A stretch of 28,197 bases of DNA from an uncultured Clostridia bacterium (GTDB lineage Bacteria > Bacillota_A > Clostridia > Christensenellales > UBA1242). Under the pieces are notes generated by a model. It saw only the letters and a program-made list of their open reading frames with translations, did not search any database and was not told the DNA's origin. How positions within the stretch are numbered: position 1 is the stretch's first letter; each line of letters starts with the position of its first letter. Location of the stretch: NCBI GenBank assembly GCA_947629895.1, contig CANRFP010000006.1:1-28197 (forward strand). Direction: 5' to 3'. A program made the translations under genes and the position numbers. Shown here one piece after another: positions 7,832-19,200 of this stretch.

Positions 7832-7860
7832 TTGACAGAAAATCTTTGATTGATTATACT
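7832..7860 (+). promoter_or_regulatory. Promoter of the rlmD-like gene
   Basis: The -35 TTGACA (7832-7837), a 17-nt spacer and -10 TATACT (7855-7860) are near consensus. The expected transcription start, about 7 nt after the -10, falls on the ATG at 7867, so the transcript should have no leader. Confidence 0.8.
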
Positions 7861-7866
7861 TTGTAT

Positions 7867-9081
7867 ATGGAAAAAGTTAAAACGCAAATTTTTGATGTTT
7901 CTTATGAGGGCGCAGGAGTTGGCAAAACTGACGGGCAAATTGTTTTTGTGCCAAAGAGTTTGCCAGAAGAAGAATTGGAAATTGAAATTCAAAAAAGAAC
8001 AAACAAATTTTTGATTGGCAAAATCAGCAAAATTATAAAGCCCAACAAAAGTCGCATAACAGCCGCGTGTCCATATTTTGATGTTTGTGGAGGCTGTGAT
8101 TTTCAACATTGCACAGATGAGTGTGAAAGACAGTTGAAAATTCACATTCTGAAAAACGAACTGAAAAAAGTTGGCTTTAACAAAGATGTTGAATTTGAAA
8201 GTTCTGACAAACGGTTGGGTTATCGAAACAAAATCAAATTTGAAGTGAAAGACGGTAAGATTGGATATTTTAAAACCAAATCTCACAACTTTTTTGAGGT
8301 TGAATTTTGCCCAATCGCAAGCAAAAAGATAAATGACAGTTTGCCAAAAATCAAAGAATTTTTATGCGCGAACAACTTTGAAAATCTTCAAAATGTGTAT
8401 GTTAAAGAAAGCGAAAAAAATGTTGGAATTTGTTTTCTTTTTTCAAAAAATGCAAAAAATTACGCAAAAAATGCAAAAAAAATCGAAATTTTAAGCAATT
8501 TTGATGTGTTTTTTGCTTTTGGAGATATTTTAGAAAGTGATAAAACCAAACTTATTTGTGTTTTTGGTGACAAAAATTTTGATATGAGGGCGTTCTCTCA
8601 GGTGAACAATTTTGTTGCGCAAAAACTTTATAAAACGCTTTGCAATTTGGCGGATGGACAAGTTGTTGTCAATGCTTATTCTGGGCAGGGCGCGCTTTCA
8701 AAAATGCTGGCGCAAAAATGCAAATTGGTTTATGGAATTGAAATGCAAAAGTCCACTCACAACAAAGCCGAACTTATAAAAACAGCCAATATGACAAATA
8801 TTTGCGGAAAAGTTGAAGAAAAATTAAAGACAATAGACAAAAAAATTGATGTCATAATTCTTGACCCGGCAAGAGCAGGGTGTGAGGCAAGGGTTTTGCA
8901 GGAGATAAAAAACAGAAAAATTGAAAATGTTTTTTATGTTTCATGCAACTTTTCCACTTTAATTCGAGATGTCAAAATTTTGCAAGAAAATTATGCCATT
9001 CAAAGCATAAAAATTTTTGATATGTTCCCTATGACTGCAAGCCTTGAAACACTCGTTATTATGGGCAGAAAAGCCAATTAA
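7867..9081 (+). CDS. rlmD: 23S rRNA m5U methyltransferase, RlmD/RlmCD (RumA) family
   Basis: The family makes 5-methyluridine in 23S rRNA using SAM. The 404-aa product has an N-terminal TRAM-like beta domain (residues about 1-58). A [4Fe-4S] site follows, with C68, C74 and C77 (CPYFDVCGGC) and C148 (VEFCPIA), matching the RlmD cysteine spacing. The Rossmann fold has the SAM loop NAYSGQGALS (about residue 270). Other motifs are DPARAG, the catalytic C360 in VSCNFSTLIRD, and the terminal MFPMTASLETL with the catalytic Glu. Firmicutes RlmCD modifies both U747 and U1939, so the exact position is open. No ribosome site precedes the ATG, and the promoter placement implies a leaderless mRNA; the ATG was chosen because the TRAM domain begins there. 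Confidence 0.92.
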   Translation: MEKVKTQIFDVSYEGAGVGKTDGQIVFVPKSLPEEELEIEIQKRTNKFLIGKISKIIKPNKSRITAACPYFDVCGGCDFQHCTDECERQLKIHILKNELKKVGFNKDVEFESSDKRLGYRNKIKFEVKDGKIGYFKTKSHNFFEVEFCPIASKKINDSLPKIKEFLCANNFENLQNVYVKESEKNVGICFLFSKNAKNYAKNAKKIEILSNFDVFFAFGDILESDKTKLICVFGDKNFDMRAFSQVNNFVAQKLYKTLCNLADGQVVVNAYSGQGALSKMLAQKCKLVYGIEMQKSTHNKAELIKTANMTNICGKVEEKLKTIDKKIDVIILDPARAGCEARVLQEIKNRKIENVFYVSCNFSTLIRDVKILQENYAIQSIKIFDMFPMTASLETLVIMGRKAN

Positions 9082-9118
9082 AGAACAGCGAGTTTTAATA
9101 CATAAAATTTTTTCATAT

Positions 9119-9142
9119 ATTATTTAAAAGATTTTAAATAAT
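9119..9142. repeat. Perfect 24-bp palindrome upstream of the giant-protein operon promoter
   Basis: Two 11-bp arms (ATTATTTAAAA and its reverse complement) flank a 2-bp centre. The palindrome ends 5 bp before the -35 box at 9148, a suitable place for a dimeric regulator. It is made almost only of A and T and has no T tract, so it is a poor terminator for the rlmD gene that ends at 9081. Confidence 0.55.
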
Positions 9143-9147
9143 TTTGA

Positions 9148-9176
9148 TTGACTTTAATGCCGCTTTGTGCTACAAT
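9148..9176 (+). promoter_or_regulatory. Promoter of the giant-protein operon
   Basis: -35 TTGACT (9148-9153), a 17-nt spacer and -10 TACAAT (9171-9176) lie about 50 bp before the first start codon. Each hexamer has one mismatch to consensus. Confidence 0.7.
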
Positions 9177-9225
9177 TTATTAAATCATTGAAGGGCTTGT
9201 AATTTAATTTTGAAATGAGGTGTCG

Positions 9226-10209
9226 GTGACGACTTTTTATAAAAAAATTCTTCCTACATTTTTGGTTATTGCGCTTGCCGTTTTGACTGGTCTTGTCATC
9301 GGCAAAATGTATCTTAGTGCCAACACTGCTCTTGCGGACTCAAAACTTTCTTGGGCAGAGGCGCACACGCCAATGAATGAGGTTGAGGCGCTTTACAACA
9401 GTTCAAAAGAAAAAAACATTAAAGAATTTTCGGCAAAAGAACTTTATTTGATTGCCGAATACAAACTTTCTCTTTCTGATTTCACAATAACCACCACAGG
9501 AACAATCGAAAGTGGCGTTTCTCTTGGCGGAAAAGTTGTGGGAAAGGAAAGCCCTGTTATGATGAGAAGTGTTAAGCAAAAAGCGGGGAATCTTTACACT
9601 TATGAAAAACTAAGCCCAACACGTTCTGTTGCTGGCATCCCAACACCAAACATTTGTATGCAGATGACGTATGACCTTCAAAAGAAAAACGAAGTTAAAA
9701 TTGTTAAAAGTGACAGCGGAGCATATTTCACAAACAAAGGTTCTTATTCAAGCATAGATCCTTCCGTTTTGCGTGCGGATTTTGACGGGGCAAGCGTGAA
9801 AGACACAACAAGAATGCGTGTGGCTGACTATGAAAAGCAATTTAAGGCAACCCCAGATAAGCAATATGTTCCTTTCATTATTTCAAATGTAACTTACAAA
9901 GCAAAGCCAGAAGTGACGCATCAAGACGGCTTGCATTCTTTCACCATTAGGCTTGACGGACACGATGTTTTGAAAGATGCTGCACTCTATTATGCCAAAG
10001 AAATTTGCTACACTTGTGGCTATGGAAACCCAAGCATAAATTGGAGCAATGTGACAATCAATGTTGTTATTGATGACAACTTCAATTTCAAAACCATTGA
10101 ATATGACGAAAACTACAAACTTTTTGCCTCTGGTTTGCCAATGGGCGTTCAAAGCGCCGAAGTTGAAGACAAATTTGTGAGCGTGTTCAACATTTCGGAG
10201 GTGGCTTGA
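9226..10209 (+). CDS. Exported protein of unknown function, partner of the giant protein
   Basis: The product is about 327 aa, using the GTG at 9226, which sits five bases after GAGG (9217-9220); a GTG at 9220 is the alternative. A hydrophobic segment (FLVIALAVLTGLVIGKMYL) follows two lysines and ends in NTALADS, a possible signal peptidase site, so it is a cleaved signal peptide or a membrane anchor. The exported part begins with a short helical region (about residues 45-85) and is then beta-rich (DFTITTTGTIESGV, FTIRLDG, SNVTINVVIDDNFNFKTIEY). It carries a CYTC motif. The NFKTIEYDENYKLF segment resembles NIVSAEIDQINLENYKIRF in the giant protein, suggesting shared folds. The stop overlaps the next start (TGATG), so the two are translationally coupled. 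I recognise no named family. Confidence 0.83.
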   Translation: MTTFYKKILPTFLVIALAVLTGLVIGKMYLSANTALADSKLSWAEAHTPMNEVEALYNSSKEKNIKEFSAKELYLIAEYKLSLSDFTITTTGTIESGVSLGGKVVGKESPVMMRSVKQKAGNLYTYEKLSPTRSVAGIPTPNICMQMTYDLQKKNEVKIVKSDSGAYFTNKGSYSSIDPSVLRADFDGASVKDTTRMRVADYEKQFKATPDKQYVPFIISNVTYKAKPEVTHQDGLHSFTIRLDGHDVLKDAALYYAKEICYTCGYGNPSINWSNVTINVVIDDNFNFKTIEYDENYKLFASGLPMGVQSAEVEDKFVSVFNISEVA

Positions 10210-13200
10210 TGAAAAATAAGCGCCTTAGAGTTAAAAGTTGGAGCATTGAGTCAAATCGTTCTGGAACAAGCACGGCTGAAATTAAAAGGCCGGCAACGCT
10301 GTTTCCTGGGCTGTTTAAGAAGTTCGTTTTGTTTATAACTGTTGCACTTTGCACATTCTTTGGGTGCATATACTTTTTCAACGGCGGCGTTGGACTTATG
10401 CAGGGGCAAGGGACTTTGGCTGAGCAACCATTTTTGCAATTGGTTGGAAACATCATGGGCATAACCAATATCAGCGTGGGCAAAGATGATAAAAATTTTG
10501 AACTTATTTTGAAATATCACGATGATGCGCAAGGTGAAGGGCAGGCAGAGCCAACAGATTTGAATTTGGCTGTGAAGGGCTATGTTGTTTGGGATTCCGC
10601 AAGTGGAATTGATGTAAATTTGAATTTTTATGACAAAATCAAACTTGGCGAAGACGATGATAATTTGGGGCTTTTGGTTGTTGATGACAGTGAGCCTCCA
10701 ATTTACGCAATAAGTGTGAACTCTGTAGGGAACACATTGTTTTTTGGCATAAATGGAAATGTTTACAAAATTGACACCACTCCAATGTATGAGGGCGGAG
10801 CGAGCATTGATTTGAGTTCTGTTTTGGATTTAATTAAACAAAACTTGCCTTTTGATTTGGATGCAATCATCACAAGTGCGCTGGGCTTTGGAATTGATGA
10901 ACTTGATATGGAAGCACTTGGGCAAAATCCAACAAAACTTAAAGCTGGAGGCTATCAATTTGAAATAAGGCCTGCAAGCCGCCCAGATGAAGAAGGAAAC
11001 AGAATCTATTCCCCTTTGAAAGCCATCATTAAAACAGATGCGAATTACAACATTGTTTCGGCGGAGATAGACCAAATCAACCTTGAAAATTATAAAATTC
11101 GATTTTCCGCTCCTGATGTTGTTATGAACAGCAACAAAATTAAGGTTGAGCAGCAAGCGCCAGAGGAGTTTGTGAACTTGTCTTATGTAAACCAATTTGT
11201 TGAATATGGCGCAAATTTGTTTAAATACAATCAATTTGTGGGCGGGCAGGCAACATTCACGCTTGCGAACAAACAAAAAACTTACGTTGCAAATTTCACG
11301 CTTGAAAATGGCGATAAGAAGAACATTTTGATTGAAACAAACATCGATGGGCTTGCACTGCAAGTTGCTTATAAAGATGATTTCATTTATGTTAAAGCAG
11401 ACGATGTTAAAGTGAAAGTTGGTGCAAGCAAAAAGTGGCTTGAGGCACTGGACAGAATCCTTTCCAAACATTTTGACATCAGTGTTGAAGAAAAATTGAA
11501 TGAATTTTTGGACAAATTAAAGCAAAAACTTCCAAGCGAAAATATTGAAAACACAATTTTTGGATTTTTGACAAAGAACCTTTCAAATCCAGATAATTTG
11601 ATGAAAATTTTGCCACAAAACTCTGTTTTGGACGGCAATGCCTTAACAATTTCTTGGAAAAATGGCGAAACGTTAACTTTGACAAGAGAGCCTCAAACTG
11701 TGCTTGTTTGGGAAGATGTTCCACAAGAAGAGGGCGAAACGGAAGAGCTAACTCAGCGCCAAGTTGAAAAACAAATTTATGTGCTTGACACTGCCAGCGT
11801 AAACCTTGCAAAAGAGAGTGGCAGCATTAACTTTGATGTGCTTACATCAGGCATTGAATTTGACACAACGGGCTATGAAAATGCGGATGCTCTTTTGGAA
11901 CTTGAAAAACTTGTTGACGAAATTTTAACCGCACAAAAATTTGGCGGAAGTGCAACAATAACTTATAAGAATGAGCCTATCAGCGGGGATTATGTTGTCA
12001 ATTTTGAAGCGAACAGAGTTTGCATCAAATTTACAACCCAACTGTTTGGCGAGAATGTTGAAATTTATGCAAATCTTGTAACCACTGCCGAAAATGAAAT
12101 TTCTTTGGGAGAGATTTATCTTGTGCTTGGGCAGAATGAACTTTCAAAGAGCAAAGTTGTTATTCGGGGCGATTATTCAAATCTGGACGAATATGTTGAA
12201 AAAATAACAGCCTTCTTGCCAAAGCAAACCAATCAAGATGTTGAAAAAGAAGAGGTTAAGAGCGTTGTTGCACAAATTAAAGAAGTTTTGGCGGAACTTG
12301 TTAAATTTGATGTGACGATTGAAACGCTTTATGCCCTTAACAAAGTTGAGGTGAAAGAGGACACTGCCAACATCACAATTTCCTATGAGGACATTTTTGT
12401 TGAGTTGTCCGCTAAAGTTGCACAAGAAAAAATTGTTCTTCCAACAGAGAACGAAAACTTATTAAACCTTTTGGATAAGGCAAGCGCACTTAAAAAGTTC
12501 ATTGAGGGAAAAGAATTTGCTCTTGGATTTACTTTGAAATACAACAACATTGACCTTGCAGGAAAGGCTTATATAAATTTGACTGTCAAAGAGAATCCAA
12601 TCTTTGAGATTGACGGAATTAAACTTGGAGAAGATGAAATTAATTTAAGATATGCCGGCGGAATGATGTATGTTATTTACAACGAAAAAGTTGATGGGCA
12701 AGATGTTTCGCACAAGATGCAAATTGACATGAATCAAATTATGGCAGAAAACGGACTCGCAAGTGTTGTTGAAAGCCTTTTGCCAACCTTTGGCGTGGAG
12801 AAAAACGAAAATGCTCTGCCAGAATTTTTAACCAAAATGTTTGGGCAAGATTTAACAAATATGCCAATTTCAGAAATTTTGAAAAACATATCGCTTGAAT
12901 TAAGCGGCAACATTGAAAACCTTAATGTTGGCTTTGAGTTTATGGGCTTTAAGGGCGAGGCAAACATTGCATTTGCAGGGGAAAATATTTCAAGTGCGGA
13001 TGTGAAATTGAGTAAAGGCAATCAAAAAGAAATTTCTCTTGGCGTTTCAGTTGGAGATGTTAACGAATTTGAAAGCAAATTTGCAAACCTTGATGGCTTC
13101 TACAACCTTATCTCTCAACACAGCGGAAATGTGACTGTTAATTTGTATGGAAAAGAATTTGTTTTGCAAGCAGAGTTAGACCTTACAAAAGATATTCGCC

Positions 13201-16200
13201 TACAACTTTCTGGCAATGTTTTGGGACTTGAAACAGAACTACTTTTGCACAACAACAAATTGTCTTTGAAACTTGGCGAGGTTGTGTTCTCTGGCACGAT
13301 TGACAAAGATTTTGTTGATGAAATTCAAAAGCTTCTTCCAAATTCTGAGCAAGAGAAGAGAACCATTGAACAAATTCTTGATTTGATTGACACCACAAAG
13401 ATTAACATGTCTAGCATTGTTAAACTTGCGTTTGGCGAAGAACTTTCAATCTCAAAACAAATTAATGACAACATTTCAATTTCGGCAACTTTGAAAGAAA
13501 CCTCAAACCTTTCAATAGATGAGCCAAAAACATCTAACGACACAATTTTGGATATTATCTCAAAAATACAATCTGTTAAGACATTTGTTGAGGGCAACGA
13601 GTTTGCATTTAATTTTGCAATGGAATACAACAACATTGACATTTCAGGCATGGCATATGTTAACTTGACTGATGAGAAAAATCCTATTTTTGAGATTGAT
13701 GGAATTAAACTTGGCGAAGACGAAATTAATTTGAGATATGACGGCGGAATGTTGTATGTTATTTACAACGAAAAGGTTGGCGGGCAAGATGTTTCGCACA
13801 AGATGAAAATTAACATGAAAAAAGTTTTGGCAGAAAACGGACTTGCAAGTGTGATTGAAAATATGCTGCCAAACTTGGGGATAAAGGAAGATAAAAACGC
13901 ACTGTCAAAATTCTTGACAAAAATGTTTGGAAAAGATGTAACTCAAATGAAATTTGTTGAAATTTTGAACAACATAACTTTAACTTCTTTGAGCGGCAAT
14001 TTATCTGACCTCAGCGCTGACTTTGAGTTTATGGGCTTCTCCGGAACAACAGAGGTTATGTTTAGCGGCAACAATGTTTCAGGAGTAAGTGTTGAGTTGC
14101 AGCAAGAGAACAAAAAACAAGTTTCAATTGGCGCAACAGTTGGCAAGTTTAACACCAAATTTGAAGATTTGAGTGGCTTCTACAACCTCATTTCACAACA
14201 CAAAGGAACTGTGACACTTGATTTGTTTGGCTACGAAACAACTTTCAATCTTGAAGTTGATTTGACTGATAAATTGTATGCAAAACTCACGGGCTCTATT
14301 TTGGGCGTTGACGTTGAATTTATCTTGCTTAATGACACTTTGTCACTCACACTTGACAAAGTTGTTGTTTCTGGCAAATTGAACAAAACCCTTATTGATG
14401 AAATTAAGAAGTTCCTTCCAGAAAAGGATAAGAAAACAATTGAGGAAATTTTGGACGGCATTAACACAAGTTCTTTTGACATGGCAAAATATATTAAACT
14501 TGTTTTGGGTGACTCTCTTACAATTTCAAAACAAATAAAAGACAACATTTCAATATCTGCCACTTTGAAAGAGGACAATGTAACATGTGAACAGCCAAAA
14601 ACTTCAAAAGACAGCCTTGTGGCATTGCTTTCAAAAATAACCCCAACTCAAACATTTGTTGAGGGGAAAGAGTTTGCATTTGGATTTGCTTTGAAATACA
14701 ACAACATTGACCTTTCTGGCACAGCATATGTTAACTTTATCGATGAGAAAAATCCAATCTTTGAGATTGACGGAATTAAACTTGGCGATGACGAAATTAA
14801 GTTGAGATATGACGGCGGGTTGCTATACGTTATTTACAACGAAAAAGTTGACGGGCAAGATGTTTTGCACAAGATGAAAATTGACATTAATCAAGTTTTG
14901 GCAGAAAACGGACTTGCAAGTGTTATTGAAAGCCTTTTGCCAACCTTTGGCGTGGAGAAAAACGAAAATGCTCTGCCAGAATTTTTAACCAAGATGTTTG
15001 GGCAAGATTTAACACAAACGTCAATTTCTGACATTTTGAAAAACATATCGCTTGAATTAAGCGGCAACATTGAAAACCTTAATGTTGGCTTTGAGTTTAT
15101 GGGCTTCTCCGGAACAGCAGAGATTGAGTTTGCTGACAACAACCTTTCAAATGTAAGCATTACGCTTAGTCAAGAAGGCAAAAAACAAGTGACTCTTGGC
15201 GTTTCAGTTGGAGATGTTAACGAATTTGAAAGCAAATTTGCAAACCTTGATGGCTTCTACAACATTATCTCTCAACACAGCGGAAATGTGACTGTTAATT
15301 TGTATGGCAAAGAATTTGTTTTGCAAGCAGCATTGGACCTTACAAAAGGCATTCACTTACAACTTTCCGGCAATGTTTTGGGACTTGAAACAGAACTTCT
15401 TTTGCACAACAACAAGTTGTCTTTGAAACTTGGCGAGGTTGTGTTCTCTGGCACAATTGACAAAGATTTTGTTGAAGAGTTCAAAAAAATGCTTCCAGCA
15501 AAAGAAAAGAAAACCATTGAACAAATGCTTGATTTAATTGACACCACAAAGATTGACATTTCAAATATTGTTAAACTTGCCTTTGGCGAAGAACTTTCAA
15601 TTTCAAAACAAATTAATGACAACATTTCAATTTCGGCAACTTTTAACGAAGCTTCAAACCTTTCAATAGGTGAACCAAAATCTTCGGGCAATGCTCTAAT
15701 TTCGCTTTTGCCAAAAGTTAAGAATTTGATTGACTGTGTTGGCTCTGGCAAGTTTGGCGCAAAGTTCAATCTAAATTATAACAAAACATCAACACGAAGC
15801 GGGCTTGACCTTTCTGGAAATGTTAAGTTTGTTTTGGGCAACGAAAAATTGGGAACAACCAATGAACTGCTTGTCACAATTGACAATGTGTTTGGCGAGC
15901 CAATAAACATTAGGATGCATTTTGATAAAGCTGCAGGAAACTATGTTTTGTATATTTCAATAGGTGGAAACATCAAAATAAAGCAAGCCATTCAGCAAAA
16001 GGCCGCGTCAACCGAAGTTGTTGATGCTGTTGAGCAGGCGGCAAAGAGCACGTTTGGCGTTGACCTTGATTTTGGCATTTTGGCAAATGTTATAGATTTG
16101 TTCAAACTTGATGTTAAAGGCGTTTTGGATTCGCTTGAACTTGGATTTTCTTATGATGAAAATTTGCAAACCTACAATTTAACAGTTGACACAAAAAACA

Positions 16201-19200
16201 AAACTGTTGCAACCGATAAACTTCTTCTTGACGCAACCATAAAATTTGTTGACGACAAGTTGACAAGCGATGGCTGCATCGCAGTTGACGTGTATGACGG
16301 CTATTTGTCTGGCACTTTGAGTTTGCTTGAAAATGTTTCAATCGATGAATTTAGTGAAGAAAACTACAAAGGCTACAAAGATTATGTAACCGGACTTTTG
16401 GGCGTGGCTGGATTGGTTGAAAATGAAACACAGGTGGCTGAGGACATTTTTGCCTTTTCATCTGACATTGCAATAAGATATATGTTCTCAGATTTCTATG
16501 GCAAACTCACGGTTATGCTTATTAAAGATGACAATTTCAAAGCATCATTTGGTGGGCTTAGACCGGTTGTTCAACTTTACACAACCTCGCTTGGGCTTAG
16601 CACCTATGTTTATCTTGTTGATGAAATTTCAAATGGTGAAATTGTTCACATGATTTATGCCGATGTTAATGGACTTATGTTAAAAACTGAACTTACAGCA
16701 GAAAACATCAATCATATTTTGGATTTCATTCAAAACGAACTTGGAATTTCTTTGACGAAAGAGCAGGAGAGCGAAGGGCAAGCAGAGGCCGAACTAGAAG
16801 AAATTGAGGGGCAAGTTGAAACCACAAAAGAGGCGTTTAGGGTTGTTATTCCACTTCTCACAAACATTTTTGCAAAGTGGACTGAGGTTGTTCAAGACGA
16901 ACAAACTTTGCGAAACGGAATACAAATTGATGTTGACGGCAAGCTTATTTACGCAGAGGCAAGTTGGTTTGAAAACATTTTTGCACAAATTTTGGTGGAC
17001 ACAACAAACGGCATTGCCCCACAAAGTGTTGTGCTTGGCGCAAACATCACAGACGGCAACACCAAGCCATTTGCAGAGGACACGAAATATCCAAAGGACG
17101 AAAATGGCAACTTAACTGAGTGGCATTTGAAGGATGCTGAGGGCAATGTTCTGGAAATTCCAGAAACACAAAACCTCAATTTTGCAGTTTATCTTACAAA
17201 CCTCACGCTTGGAGATATTGGAGACATAGACCAAAAATTTGGCGGCGAGGTTGTTGAGGGTGCACACAGACTTAAAAACCTAACAAAACTTCAAACCAAT
17301 AACGGGCTTGCGGCTCTTACAGAGTTCCACGATTTGGAAGAAATTTTGCCAGCAGTTAAATCGGTTTATGATTATTTTAAAGGATTTAATTATAAGATTG
17401 TAATTGATAAAAATGAAGGTGGCATGATAAATCTTGGCGACACCAAGATAACCGATATTGGCGCAGATATCACTGTTGAGGTTGCAAAAGTTCCGGATGG
17501 CACTTCAAATCCATCTGGCATCAAGTTGTTTAATGGAAGATCGTTGAAAGTTCAGGCTTATCTCGATTTTGAAATTTCTTCAATCACCGATGCCGCCGCA
17601 CAAACGTGGTCGGCTCCGGTTAGACATTTGATTGACATTCTCTATGACAGTCAAGGCGAGGGCTTGTATGTTTCTTACACACATGGCAAAAATATAAACA
17701 CCAACGACATCAACAGTAGCAAGAAGTTAAGCGTGTTCATTAAAAACGAAAGCATGAGCGAACTTATTGCAATGGTGTTTGCCGCATTTAGGGTTAATCT
17801 CGGCGATGAACTTGCAGAAGAATTGAATATAGTTGGCAAAAATCAAACAGACTTCACATTCTTCCAAGAATTGATGGGAATTGAGGATAACGACAAGAGC
17901 GGCGACATGACAAGAGTTAGCACCTTGCTTAACAACATAAGTTCTGCTTTGCAACTTTTGAAATCACTTAAATTTGAGAAAGTGAACGGCGTTACAAGCT
18001 TGTCGGCGATGATTGACCTTTCGGAATTTGATTTTAAGGCTGGGGATAAAACGCTTACCAGTGTGAAACTTAACTTGGACGAAACTTCCGGAAAGCTTAA
18101 ACTTTCAAATATTGAAATTCATGACAACAGTTTTATAAATTTAAAAGTTCAGTTTAACGATTTTGTTGCAAACTTTGATTATCTAACACGCAACACCCAA
18201 GAACATTTTGATTTCAGTTCTTTGCCAACCTTTGTGGATATGTTGGTGAACACATTAAACACAAAAGGACTTAATCTCCATATGACCTACGAGCCAAAGA
18301 ATGATGATGAAGAAAAAGCGCTTGTCCTTTTGGGTGGGCTTTACGGCTTGAAACTGGGCATTGATTTGGAAATTAAATTTAACGCTGAAAACAAACTTGA
18401 AGTTTATGGAGAAGTTAGAACTCAAGGGCGTGAGATTGTCACATTGGCAAGAGCCGGATTGTATGGACACACATACACAAATCAAATGCCATTTGGAACG
18501 GTTGAAGAAGGCGCTTGGGGTGTGCAAGTTGGACGAAAAGTGTCCACAATTGAGATGAACTTTGATAAAGCCATCAATGAATACAAGCTTGTTGTGACAC
18601 AATACAATGAGAAAAATGAAGCCGGCGATTTGAAACTTGGTGGAAGCGGAAATGCTGATTGGACTTACAAGATGTCCGACATAGGTAAAGACCACGGCTT
18701 TGTAAACAAGGATGGCAAAGTTGAAATCACAAGCACAAACATCTTTAAGATTTTGGCGCAGGTTCTTGGACTAACAAACACTATAACAATAGACATTGTT
18801 AAACTTGTTGCTTCAATGCATCCAGAACCAACAGTTGAACAACTTTTGCTTGGTTATAATGTTGAAGATGTTAAAGATAATGCGGGAAATGTTGACGGAA
18901 AGGATTATATTTTAAGTTTGAGCGGCTCGAATTTAACTGGCGTAAGCCAATTTGGAGATTTCGATTTGCATATTGTTTCTCGCGAATCAACTTACACAAA
19001 GAACGGCAGAAAACTCAACTTCATAGACCAAATTAAAACATCTTTGGACATTGCTGGGGCGGTTAAAATTAATCTTAACTTGCAGTCTCAAAGCGGGCAG
19101 AAGTATTTGGGTTACACCGATATGCCAAATATGCCATCACACACGTTTACAACAAATCAAACATATAGAGACGAATATTGCAAAAACAAAATCACTCTTG

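Noticed and set aside
7675..7866. Longer N-terminus for the rlmD-like gene
   Set aside because: The extension would read through the terminator, the tRNA-Leu gene and both promoters; the TRAM domain starts right after the ATG at 7867.
12498..15725. CRISPR or mobile-element repeat
   Set aside because: The repeats are long, in frame and protein-coding; there are no short direct repeats with spacers, no transposase and no terminal inverted repeats.
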